From the NCBI GenBank assembly GCA_019114445.1, contig DXFL01000006.1, forward strand, positions 62,001 to 126,000: DNA of 64,000 bases, given 5' to 3'. This document shows positions 12,687 to 20,807 of the stretch, in pieces. The notes under the pieces were generated by a model that did not search any database, was not told the DNA's origin, and was given only the letters and a program-made list of their open reading frames with translations. Position numbers and translations under genes: made by a program. The first letter of the stretch is position 1, and each line of letters opens with the position of its first letter. The stretch is from Candidatus Barnesiella excrementigallinarum. Lineage in GTDB: Bacteria; Bacteroidota; Bacteroidia; Bacteroidales; Barnesiellaceae.

Positions 12687-13871
12687 TTATTTCGAACCTA
12701 TCCACGTGCCCCGGCGCCACAACTCTTCGAGCGGCCCACGTGTATGCCGTTTCAGCCACCAACGGCAAAAGAGGTATTGCAACAGCACCACCGCCACGCC
12801 GAGCAGGAAACTCGTCGTATGTCCCGACCAACGATACAAACCGAATCCCCAATGATAGAATATCATGCCACCGATTACAGACTGCCCGATATAATTCGTA
12901 AGGCTCATTTTACCGTAAGGTGCAATCTTCAATAAAGTATCGTGCGCAGATGTCTTGTAAAACAAAAGAACAACACCCGATACGATGACAAGCATCATCG
13001 CAAAATTTTTCCACATATCGAGCATGATATACAAACTGTTTTGTACACACGGAATATCCGTAGCCGAAGGCAGCATTCTAAACAAAGGATATATTACGAT
13101 AAACCCGGCTATGCCCACTCGCAAAATACGTTTCCACAGTTGCAAATTATTGCCTTCGTTGTAGAAAAGCCGTTTACGACCGATGATGATACCCAGCAGA
13201 AACAGGAATAACGTCTGTGTCATGCGCCCGTGTTCGATTGCCCACAAAAAATTTACCGGCAAACCGTTGCGTATGCCCATTATCGCCACATCGAGCCACG
13301 ACCCTGACTCTTGTGCCGGCATAATACCGGCAAAAAGTTCGCCTACCCCCAAATCCAGTACCGGAGTGGCAGGATTTACCCACCCGGCAATCAGATAAAA
13401 GAGTTCTATCGGTTGCAAGAAAAGAAAGAATGCAATCCCCGCCAACACCTTGTCGCAGACCCTTATCAAAGGAATTACAAGCAATCCGCATACGGCATAG
13501 AGGAACAATATGTCGCCATTATAGAACAACAGATCAAAAAGCCCGAACAGCATAAGCAACACCATACGCCATGCGAATCGAAGCCGAAAATCCTCCCCCT
13601 TCTGTGCTTGGTTATCATGCTGTATATAAAAGCTCAACCCGAAGAGTAAAGCAAATATCGCATACATTTTACCAGCCAACAGAAAAAAAGTAGTATCCCA
13701 CACGATTTTGTTCACAGCCTCCCATAGCGGGGTAGGCGCATCGGGGAAGTTATAAAAGTTGAGATGTTCGATAAAATGAATCAAGACGATTCCGCCGATT
13801 GCAATACCTCGCAACACATCGGCAACATCGATACGCGTATTAGGTTTTGATGATGGCAAATATTGGTACAT
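12687..13871 (-). CDS. DUF418 (YeiB-type) multipass membrane protein
   Basis: 394 residues with roughly ten hydrophobic segments. It opens RIDVADVLRGIAIGGIVLIHF, the characteristic start of the DUF418/YeiB group related to acyltransferase-3-like membrane proteins, and ends with the DUF418 region (FYHWGFGLYRWSGHTTSF, then the WWLKRHTRGPLEELWR box). Its substrate is unknown; transport or modification of a surface component has been suggested for relatives without proof. It is monocistronic, transcribed from the -7 box at 13894-13901, and converges on the metA-U32 operon. Confidence 0.85.
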   Translation of the reverse strand: MYQYLPSSKPNTRIDVADVLRGIAIGGIVLIHFIEHLNFYNFPDAPTPLWEAVNKIVWDTTFFLLAGKMYAIFALLFGLSFYIQHDNQAQKGEDFRLRFAWRMVLLMLFGLFDLLFYNGDILFLYAVCGLLVIPLIRVCDKVLAGIAFFLFLQPIELFYLIAGWVNPATPVLDLGVGELFAGIMPAQESGSWLDVAIMGIRNGLPVNFLWAIEHGRMTQTLFLFLLGIIIGRKRLFYNEGNNLQLWKRILRVGIAGFIVIYPLFRMLPSATDIPCVQNSLYIMLDMWKNFAMMLVIVSGVVLLFYKTSAHDTLLKIAPYGKMSLTNYIGQSVIGGMIFYHWGFGLYRWSGHTTSFLLGVAVVLLQYLFCRWWLKRHTRGPLEELWRRGTWIGSK

Positions 13872-13893
13872 CGTAAGTTCGTTTAATCGAGGG

Positions 13894-13901
13894 CAAAGAT
13901 A
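13894..13901 (-). promoter_or_regulatory. Promoter -7 box for DUF418 gene
   Basis: Minus strand TATCTTTG, an exact TAnnTTTG match 23 bases before the start codon. Confidence 0.55.
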
Positions 13902-14060
13902 GCGAAAAGGTCCCTATTACGCCTCTTTCTATTTTGAAATCTCTATAAACAGATAAAAACGTAATACAAGTGAAAATATTAATTGACTGATTTATATACT
14001 ATATTGAGGTATAGATTAATGAGGAAGATTTAGGATCAAGACATATATGAAAAACAAAAC

Positions 14061-15563
14061 TTATTTCTGCCATATCGTGATACTTTTCCTCAAAGCTACA
14101 CGGCCGTATTTTTTCATCTGCTGGCTACTATTACCTTTCTGTTGTCGCAAGGTATAGATTTTTATGGGCTTGAACCCCAATTGTTCAGCCAAGTTCGTAG
14201 TTAGATAATCTACTGGAATGACTTCTCCTGCATATCTTACATTATCATTGACAAATGCTACATAAGCACCCGGCTTGCATATACGGTATAACTCTGCGAA
14301 CAAAAAGGTTAATTCTGTAAAATAACCTTCTACCATTTTTAATACCCCTTTGTTATTTATTTCACCGTTTACATTGCGCTGTCTGAGAGCCTGATTAATT
14401 TCCTGTAGAGTACTATTATTCTGGATAATTTTTATAATTCGTTCATATGCATCCTCTCTCCCTATGTTATAATAAAAATCTTTCAATTGTTCCGTTTTGG
14501 AATTGTTTTCTACGGTACACGAAATTAGGTCTTGGCGCAATTGTTTGATGCCGGCTTCAGTTATACCTAAATAAGCCAACTCCATAGCATATGTACGGGT
14601 ATAGTCGTAACGATTGCAGTATGGAGGAGAAGATACAACAGCACTGATTGTGTCTTCTTCTATTTTGGGTAGTTCAAACAGAGCACTTCCTTCGATAAAA
14701 TTGCACTTAGCATCAAACGACTTCTTTTCATTTTTTTGTAAATATTTAATATCTTCGATCACAAAACTTAATTCATCGGAAAGAGCTTGCTTCAAGGAAG
14801 GCAATTCCCCTTTGTCAAGTTTCACTACAAAAGGTCTTCTCCCGGCCTCTTCCCTTGCTTTGGAGGCTTCTATAATTTTAGGGCATCGCCAATCCCATCG
14901 GAGGTATTGACCATCTTTAGCTGAGTAACTTATACGTTCCAAAGAGTTAAGTGTACATAACTCAAGTAAAGTCTTAGCTTTATCGGAATAAGCCGATTTA
15001 AAAAAATGTTCTTTATAATAAGCTAATTCGTGTGCGGTCATTATTGGATAACCGTCTTTTGTTATGCTGAGTTCAGGTGTTTTCTTGTTGTATTCTTGTG
15101 GAAGATTCAATAGGAGGATTTCATCTAACATTTGTTGAAGTTCCATCAAATCATATTCGTAAACCAAAGTTTTTGCTTTAATCGCTATTTGAGACATAGG
15201 CAAAATATCAAAGCCTATGCTATTGTACCCATTCAAGATAGAAACTAATGCAGTTGTGCCCGATCCCATGAAAGGGTCTGCCACCATGTCACCTTTCTTC
15301 AATCCGAAATCATCAAGAAGTATCTTCACAAGATTGGCTGAAAAGCCTTCCTTGTACTTCAACCATCTGTGTAAGCAATCTTTTTTGCTTAATTGATAAC
15401 TAACACTTTGCCTGTTAAAACGATCTGTAATCTCCGTAATGGGCCAATACTTTTCTTCTATGGCTATACGTGCTGATTGTGGATTGCAATTGCCTGCAGA
15501 AAAATCCGTAACGCGCCATCCTTTTGTGTCAATAACTTCTAAATCAGGAAATAAATCTTGCAT
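14061..15563 (-). CDS. Site-specific DNA methyltransferase of AvaI/BsoBI-like system
   Basis: 500 residues. SAM-binding motif I, VADPFMGSGTT, lies at about residues 96-104 and the catalytic SSPPYCNRYDY at about 311-321, with some 200 residues between. SPPY is typical of exocyclic amino methylases, fitting an N4-cytosine (or N6-adenine) product rather than 5-methylcytosine. It lies 11 bases downstream of the endonuclease in one operon, so it is the cognate protection enzyme. The target is probably CYCGRG, inferred only from the partner. The gene is clearly more AT-rich than the flanking chromosome, suggesting acquisition. It appears full length. Confidence 0.85.
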   Translation of the reverse strand: MQDLFPDLEVIDTKGWRVTDFSAGNCNPQSARIAIEEKYWPITEITDRFNRQSVSYQLSKKDCLHRWLKYKEGFSANLVKILLDDFGLKKGDMVADPFMGSGTTALVSILNGYNSIGFDILPMSQIAIKAKTLVYEYDLMELQQMLDEILLLNLPQEYNKKTPELSITKDGYPIMTAHELAYYKEHFFKSAYSDKAKTLLELCTLNSLERISYSAKDGQYLRWDWRCPKIIEASKAREEAGRRPFVVKLDKGELPSLKQALSDELSFVIEDIKYLQKNEKKSFDAKCNFIEGSALFELPKIEEDTISAVVSSPPYCNRYDYTRTYAMELAYLGITEAGIKQLRQDLISCTVENNSKTEQLKDFYYNIGREDAYERIIKIIQNNSTLQEINQALRQRNVNGEINNKGVLKMVEGYFTELTFLFAELYRICKPGAYVAFVNDNVRYAGEVIPVDYLTTNLAEQLGFKPIKIYTLRQQKGNSSQQMKKYGRVALRKSITIWQK

Positions 15564-15574
15564 ACACGTAACTT

Positions 15575-16531
15575 TTAGAGATTAATCATCCAATTGCAAT
15601 AAGCAGTCAATTGACCATCCACTGTTAGATTTGCAGCATATTGCAACGTACCGTCTTGTAGTTGGGCGTAGATTTCGGTAGCCATTTTCTTTTCAATAGC
15701 CGCAGCTATGAATGAAGTCTTTATAGAATATCTTGCAAATGCTTCACGTATGCGTTCCAATGCTGAATTGCCTGTTTTCCAATGTTCGTCTGCACCGGCA
15801 GGATCAATACCTCCTTTCAATTCACCTAACAAGATGGCTTTATCATCTTCTTTAACAATATTACCACTATTAAAATCTTCCATACCACCTTGGTAGAGAC
15901 AAATGTCTATATTGTTTTTTACAAGAGGAATTGTCGCATTGAAAAATAATATGCGATTCCCTTGTTTATTACTCCATTGGATAGCAATAACTTCATCTGC
16001 TTTATCAAAGATATGTTCATAGTCAAATGATTGCCATTTGTTTTTCTTTTTATCGTCTTTAAAAAGAATCATAAAGCTAATCTTTTGCATAGAAAGAAGT
16101 GACAGCACTTTACGGATAAGTTTCACTTGAGCAATCAATCCCACATAATTACGCATGGAACCACCAAGACTATCCCCTTTTATAAGTAAGAAACGATATA
16201 CCAATTCATCTATGAATGTCTCCCCCGCAGGTTCAAGGAATTCAGAAATTAGTTTCTTAATTGCCTCTTTCTTATCTTCTTCGGTAAAATATTTCAATGA
16301 TTTATCAGACAAACCAGAGGCGGCAAGCAAACAATTCTGAATTTCTGGAATCTTTAACAGTTCGACAGGAGCAGACGCACGAGAAGCCAAACTCTTTAAG
16401 GTTTTGGCTTGTTCGACATAAGGTTTAGCTTTATAATTTTTGGCTAATGCTGCTTCTATAAAACCAGCCCTTGTTTGTTTATGTGATGTTACCAAATCTT
16501 CAGCGCATTTTATATTATGCATATTTCTCAT
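15575..16531 (-). CDS. AvaI/BsoBI-family type II restriction endonuclease
   Basis: 318 residues. The family block LRALKS-like VEQAKTLKSLAS, the FLEPAGETFIDELVYRFLL segment, RGDS-like IKGDSLGGSMRN and GELKGGIDPAGADEHW are all present. Active-site residues fall at Asp209, Glu237, Lys239 and His250. This reproduces exactly the spacing I recall for BsoBI (Asp212, Glu240, Lys242, His253), so catalysis should be intact. Family members cut C^YCGRG. The gene precedes its methylase in an AT-rich operon with its own promoter at 16558-16565. Endonuclease-before-methylase order raises the question of how protection is established; no separate control gene is visible. Confidence 0.88.
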   Translation of the reverse strand: MRNMHNIKCAEDLVTSHKQTRAGFIEAALAKNYKAKPYVEQAKTLKSLASRASAPVELLKIPEIQNCLLAASGLSDKSLKYFTEEDKKEAIKKLISEFLEPAGETFIDELVYRFLLIKGDSLGGSMRNYVGLIAQVKLIRKVLSLLSMQKISFMILFKDDKKKNKWQSFDYEHIFDKADEVIAIQWSNKQGNRILFFNATIPLVKNNIDICLYQGGMEDFNSGNIVKEDDKAILLGELKGGIDPAGADEHWKTGNSALERIREAFARYSIKTSFIAAAIEKKMATEIYAQLQDGTLQYAANLTVDGQLTAYCNWMINL

Positions 16532-16557
16532 AATTGTTTAATGATTTATTTCTACCA

Positions 16558-16565
16558 CAAAGGTA
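16558..16565 (-). promoter_or_regulatory. Promoter -7 box for AvaI/BsoBI-like operon
   Basis: Minus strand TACCTTTG, matching TAnnTTTG, about 27 bases before the endonuclease ATG. Confidence 0.6.
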
Positions 16566-16599
16566 GAAAATATTAGATAGTTAGTCATATATTGATTTG

Positions 16600-16990
16600 T
16601 ATAAATTGCGAAACATCTTATTATCTTGGCATTACTTTCTTATAGTTGTTCATGGTGCGTCCGTTGTGTAAGTCCAGAACAATCTAGATAGATTTTTATA
16701 CTTTTTATTCTTGGGCGAAAACAAACGATATTTTGCACCGCTATGACTATACTTTATCGTCAGTTTGTGTATTTCCTCCTCTGTCGTTCTTCCTGTTCAA
16801 TAATTCAATAGCACTGATTTTCCTGCTTTTGAGGATGATTTTTCCCATGTACCAAACTGCCTTGTCCTTACTTGTACAAAAAACCTTTGCCTGTGGTTAT
16901 GGGAACTCGGCTATGGTATGCTCGTTTCTCCCAATGTGTTTATTTGCGTAAGATTGCGGCCCGTTTATGTGGCCTTTTCAGAAAGAAATG
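16600..16990 (-). other. AT-rich spacer with possible decayed coding remnants
   Basis: No intact gene is supported. On the minus strand short open pieces interrupted by stops read VFCTSKDKAVWYMGKIILKS (near 16800-16890) and VLDLHNGRTMNNYKKVMPR (16621-16680), which look protein-like and could be remains of a lost mobile gene. I cannot identify a parent family. The 72-residue plus-strand ORF in this region has no promoter or motif. Confidence 0.25.
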
Positions 16991-16991
16991 T

Positions 16992-16999
16992 TATCTTTG
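16992..16999 (+). promoter_or_regulatory. Orphan promoter -7 box upstream of structured repeat region
   Basis: TATCTTTG, an exact TAnnTTTG match with no annotated gene downstream for 600 bases. It would drive transcription into the inverted repeat at 17026-17088 and the repeats after it. Confidence 0.45.
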
Positions 17000-17027
17000 C
17001 AAGTAAGATAAAGAGTTATTTGAAAGC

Positions 17028-17171
17028 ATGAGAAATATGGCGGTTCGGAACAGTCCGGCTTTTTCTTATCCATTGCCCGTTCTCATGCGAGTTTTATCCA
17101 ATCTGTTGATAGTCAAACAAAACCTACCTGATTACAACAAATATAGCGAAGGTGAGCGCAGAGGCAAATGA
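17028..17171 (+). other. Possible 47-codon ORF or structured transcript
   Basis: Downstream of the orphan -7 box an ORF starts at 17028 (or 17037, MAVRNSPAFSYPLPVLMRVL) and ends inside the first structured repeat. A perfect 9-bp inverted repeat, GCATGAGAA / TTCTCATGC (17026-17034 with 17080-17088), encloses the start codon. The run into repeat DNA argues against a conserved protein; a non-coding transcript or repeat-derived ORF is at least as likely. Confidence 0.25.
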
Positions 17172-17320
17172 AAACATAGTTTTCAAGTTTGCCCTATGCC
17201 GAACCGCATCCTATTTTCTTCAAAGATAGCGAAAGGCGAGTGCAGAATAAAATATCGAAACACCGTTTCAGATATTTTTTATTCCGAACCGCATCCTGTC
17301 TTCTATAAAGATAGCAAAAA
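17138..17320 (+). repeat. Two tandem intergenic repeat units with compensating hairpins
   Basis: Two imperfect copies share the blocks (A)AAGATAGCGAAAGGCGAGTG-like, then GCAGA, a variable hairpin, then CCGAACCGCATCCT followed by TTCT-AAAGATAGC. Hairpin 1 (17163-17193) pairs GGCAAATGAAAAC with GTTTTCA-AG-TTTGCC. Hairpin 2 (17245-17284) pairs GAATAAAATATC-GAAAC with GTTTC-GATATTTTTTATTC. The stem sequences differ but the pairing is kept, which points to selection for RNA or DNA structure. No coding potential is needed to explain it. Confidence 0.6.
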
Positions 17321-17598
17321 CTGAAAACTAACTTGTTTGAGTTTTTTTATAAAGGCATATCCTATATTCTACAACAACCCTATAAAGTTATACCTTCTAC
17401 TTTCGCAATAACTATTTTCACCCCAAACATATAGGCTGTACAAGAGTACAGATCCTTTTCAAATCGAACGAAGAAGATATAATTTACATTTATTTTGCCT
17501 TTTTTATCACACATACATATTCCAACTTTATACGCATATTTAATATTATTAAAACACACCCGCATAAATATTTAACTTTTTTATCAACTATAAATTTC

Positions 17599-17606
17599 TA
17601 CCTTTG
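17599..17606 (+). promoter_or_regulatory. Promoter -7 box for secreted protease operon
   Basis: TACCTTTG matches TAnnTTTG, about 35 bases before the protease ATG. Confidence 0.6.
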
Positions 17607-17640
17607 TCCAAAATCTTAATATTATTAGAAACACATCACT

Positions 17641-19335
17641 ATGAGAAAAAGGATTTTAACTCTTTTTGCGGTGTTCACGATCACCATAGCTTCGGCCCAA
17701 AACCTTCGTGAAACGATTGCTATCGTACGACCTAAATTAAGTGAAACCACGCAAACCTTCCTCTCCGATTTTAGTAAATCACTTCGCAGAGATGGATTCT
17801 ATTCAGCAGCCGATATTCTCCAAAATTATGGGAAAGGCTCCTTCGGGACGGGATTTGCCTACCGAAACAAACAAGACGGACAGTTATACATCATCACCAA
17901 CCGTCATGTAGTAGAACAAGCCGAAATCGTTGACATCGAATTTTCCTTGCCCGATAACAGCTCTAAAATATTTACCGAATGCCCGGTAATAGGTGTACAC
18001 GACGATTTCGATATCGCTTTTATCGCACTTCCGAAAGAAGCAGAAATTCCTACCCTCGAAATAACGGATAAAGACATAACCGACGGTACTCCTGTATTCA
18101 GTGCCGGATTTCCTGCATTGGAAGAAAAACCCTCGTGGCAATTAGGGCAAGGGATTGTCTCAAATGCCAATGCCGCAATCAAATCTTTAACTAATCGTAA
18201 AGACTTGACTTTGATACAACATACAGCACAAGTAGATGCAGGCAGTTCGGGTGGGCCTTTACTCATACGCGACGAACACACAGCCACAGGATTTGCAGTG
18301 ATAGGAATCAACACTTGGAAAGCAACGAATCGCGAGAATACCAGCTTTGCCATTCCGGTACATATCATCGACAATTTTTTACAGAATTATCCTACCGATC
18401 CCAAACTTCTGCTAACCCAAACCGAAGTTTCGAACAAAGCCTCAGAGTTACTCCAAGCAACCAAATCATCCTATCAAGCAGTTATGCCATTCGTCTCTTA
18501 TCAATATGTATCGAATATTTCAGCCAATACATTCTACGACTTGGTCGTTGCAGCATCGGATGCTGCAACAGATGCTATGAAATCGTGCTTTGAGCAAGGG
18601 AGTCCATTAGAAGGCATCCGCATAGGATTGGCCGATATTATCTGCCGCCAATTCTCAGAAAAAAATTATACCTTTTCAACAATAAACAATCTCGATCCTA
18701 TTAACAAAAACGCCGAAATTATATATACCGTAGGCGACAAAAACATCTCTACGCAATGGACTATGGAACAGGGTCGTTGGCGATTGATTGATGCAGAGAA
18801 TGTCAAAGCCAGTAGAATAGAACCTAACGGTATCTCAAAAAGCTACGGATTCGGCACCTCGATCTATCTCGGGCTTATTGCCCCGCTCAACAATGCTTTC
18901 GACCTGTCGTACAACGTTGCGTTCAAACGTACCATACTCACGTTTATGACCTATGAAGTCTCCGCCTCTCTCTTGAAAGTCAAAACCGAAAAAACTGAAT
19001 GGGAAGGGACAAATGAAATATTAAAAAACAGTTCGCAAAACATTTTCGACATCGATCTTAATATCGGAGGGCAACTACCCGTCAAATGTGGACCTATCTA
19101 TCTCGTCCCCTACGCCAAAGTCTTGGGCGGGCTCTATCTCGGATCCGATTTAACCGGTATAAATTATGGCCTTAGTGCCGGTGTGGAAGTAGCCTACAAG
19201 TTCGGTTACGAAAATTATCTATTCGCCAATATAGGCTATATAGGCAAACAAATGAAGCCTTTCGACGACGAGGAGTTCCGTCTTAAATCGAAAACACTCT
19301 CAGGATTGGCATTCTCAATAGGTATAAGTTTTTAA
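17641..19335 (+). CDS. Secreted trypsin-like serine protease with C-terminal barrel-like domain
   Basis: 564 residues. A signal peptide (MRKRILTLFAVFTITIASAQ) is followed by an S1C-type protease domain at about residues 60-250. The full catalytic triad is visible: His89 in ITNRHVVEQ, Asp124 in DDFDIAFIAL and Ser203 in VDAGSSGGPLL. No PDZ domain follows, unlike DegP/HtrA. From about residue 400 the sequence turns into alternating amphipathic strands with many aromatic and Gly residues and ends SGLAFSIGISF; a terminal Phe is typical of outer-membrane barrels. The barrel part is short, roughly eight strands at most. Role is unknown; envelope proteolysis or quality control is likely. A lipoprotein gene follows. 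Confidence 0.8.
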   Translation: MRKRILTLFAVFTITIASAQNLRETIAIVRPKLSETTQTFLSDFSKSLRRDGFYSAADILQNYGKGSFGTGFAYRNKQDGQLYIITNRHVVEQAEIVDIEFSLPDNSSKIFTECPVIGVHDDFDIAFIALPKEAEIPTLEITDKDITDGTPVFSAGFPALEEKPSWQLGQGIVSNANAAIKSLTNRKDLTLIQHTAQVDAGSSGGPLLIRDEHTATGFAVIGINTWKATNRENTSFAIPVHIIDNFLQNYPTDPKLLLTQTEVSNKASELLQATKSSYQAVMPFVSYQYVSNISANTFYDLVVAASDAATDAMKSCFEQGSPLEGIRIGLADIICRQFSEKNYTFSTINNLDPINKNAEIIYTVGDKNISTQWTMEQGRWRLIDAENVKASRIEPNGISKSYGFGTSIYLGLIAPLNNAFDLSYNVAFKRTILTFMTYEVSASLLKVKTEKTEWEGTNEILKNSSQNIFDIDLNIGGQLPVKCGPIYLVPYAKVLGGLYLGSDLTGINYGLSAGVEVAYKFGYENYLFANIGYIGKQMKPFDDEEFRLKSKTLSGLAFSIGISF

Positions 19336-19365
19336 CAAATCACATCAACTAAAAATTATATTATT

Positions 19366-19767
19366 ATGAAAAAGATTTTATGGCTATGCCCATTACTGCT
19401 GCTCATGCTGGTTTTCATCGGCTGTGACGGCAAAGAGAACGAAGACACTTTGGGGGGACAATTAACAGAAACCACTTGGGCGTCGGAAGTAGAAAAGTAT
19501 CCGTTCCTTTCCAATTTCCCGGCATACGACGGAGAACTGGAAGTTCACCGATACAGCGAAACTTTTAATATGCTGCAATACATCATCATGGATCACAAAT
19601 GCGAAGAATCGATTAAAACCAACTATTGCAACAAATTGATATCCGCCGAATTCGTGGACAAAGATGGATATTATGAAAAGGAAACCAGCAAATATGAACT
19701 AACGGTTATTGTCTCATACAGCGGCAACACATTAGGCCTCATTTTTAGTGCCACCCCTATCGAATAG
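19366..19767 (+). CDS. Hypothetical lipoprotein
   Basis: 133 residues beginning with a lipoprotein signal peptide and lipobox ending FIGCDG (Cys24 region). The mature part is acidic and soluble with two further Cys residues (HKCEESIKTNYCNK) that could form a disulfide. I do not recognise a family. It sits 30 bases after the protease gene without its own clear promoter and shares its terminator, so it may be a partner, inhibitor or substrate of that protease; this is guilt by association only. Confidence 0.7.
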   Translation: MKKILWLCPLLLLMLVFIGCDGKENEDTLGGQLTETTWASEVEKYPFLSNFPAYDGELEVHRYSETFNMLQYIIMDHKCEESIKTNYCNKLISAEFVDKDGYYEKETSKYELTVIVSYSGNTLGLIFSATPIE

Positions 19768-19790
19768 AGAAAAGAAATCTATTTATATAT

Positions 19791-19829
19791 AAAAAAGTCC
19801 GATTGAATATGGTTCAATCGGACTTTTTT
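19791..19829. terminator. Bidirectional intrinsic terminator, 17-bp perfect stem
   Basis: AAAAAAGTCCGATTGAA pairs perfectly with TTCAATCGGACTTTTTT around the loop TATGG. The A and T ends make it work on both strands, ending the protease-lipoprotein operon and the convergent methylase-helicase operon. Confidence 0.88.
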
Positions 19830-19856
19830 ATTATTCTTTCCTAATAGTCTCACAGT

Positions 19857-20804
19857 TTACCCAATCATTCCGCTGTTTCGCTCCCAAAAGATACCATCGC
19901 GATACCCTTGAATAGAGCTATCCTCCTCAGCCAAATTCAACCGTTTAGCCGCCCACAAACAATACTCCTCATTCACCTCTATGCCACAAAAGCGTCGGTT
20001 CAATTTCTTTGCCACCACGGCAGCGGTTCCACTCCCCATAAACGGGTCGAATACTACATCGCCCTCTTCCGACGAAGCTAAAATCAATTTGGCATACAAT
20101 TTTTCGGGCTTCTGCGTAGGGTGGTCGGTATTCTCGGGCATAGACCAAAACGGAACACTTATATCGTCCCAAAAATTCGAAGGGCAAGTTGTACGGAAAT
20201 TGCCCTCTTCTGTCGCCTCCCAATCTTTGGGCTTGCCATTCTCCCGATAGGGCGCCAATACCCGGCGTCGTACTTTCACGGCCTCGACATCAAAGTAATA
20301 ATCTTTGCCATTCTTCACGGCAAACCAAATATCCTCCATGCCGTTTTTCCAATTTTGTTTGGCTCCCCGCCCCTTTTCGCGCTGCCATGTTATGCGGTTC
20401 AGAATCGATAACGGCGAACGTTCAAGAACGGTTTGCAGGGCGGCCGTCGATTTCCAATCGCCGCACAAATAGAGCGAGCCGTCGGGTTTGAGCTTCTCAC
20501 ATACCTTGTAGAACCAACTTTCCAAATAGGCGATATAAGCATTGTTATCCCGGGCATCGAACCGTATACCATGAAAATCCTTTGTCAAATTATAGGGTGG
20601 GTCTATAATAATCAAATCGGCAAAACCGTTCGGGATCTGCTCTATCACTTCCAGCAAATCGGCATGGACAATGCGGTTCAATACCGACTCTCCCCGCCGG
20701 ATTCCCTCCGGTTTCAACAAAGTCGATCTCAGTTGTTCGGTCTCTGCGGGGGTAATCTGCAAAGTCCGGTTCCTTTCGGCCCGTTGGCGATTGCCTTTTT
20801 CCAT
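19857..20804 (-). CDS. Beta-class N6-adenine (or N4-cytosine) DNA methyltransferase
   Basis: 315 residues with beta-class order: catalytic IIDPPYNLTKDFHG at residues 66-79 first, SAM motif FDPFMGSGTAAV near 252-263 last, and HPTQKPEKLYAKLI between them. DPPY favours adenine N6 methylation. No cognate restriction endonuclease of known family is adjacent. The start codon is only three bases after the stop of a Dna2-like nuclease-helicase, so the two are certainly co-transcribed and may work together. It could equally be a solitary regulatory methylase. The recognition site cannot be read from the sequence. Confidence 0.85.
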   Translation of the reverse strand: MEKGNRQRAERNRTLQITPAETEQLRSTLLKPEGIRRGESVLNRIVHADLLEVIEQIPNGFADLIIIDPPYNLTKDFHGIRFDARDNNAYIAYLESWFYKVCEKLKPDGSLYLCGDWKSTAALQTVLERSPLSILNRITWQREKGRGAKQNWKNGMEDIWFAVKNGKDYYFDVEAVKVRRRVLAPYRENGKPKDWEATEEGNFRTTCPSNFWDDISVPFWSMPENTDHPTQKPEKLYAKLILASSEEGDVVFDPFMGSGTAAVVAKKLNRRFCGIEVNEEYCLWAAKRLNLAEEDSSIQGYRDGIFWERNSGMIG

Positions 20805-20807
20805 AAT

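Noticed and set aside
16733-16951. 72-residue plus-strand ORF between the R-M and protease operons
   Set aside because: Hydrophobic and Cys/Phe-rich without promoter or motif; the opposite strand looks like decayed coding sequence, so this is likely its shadow.
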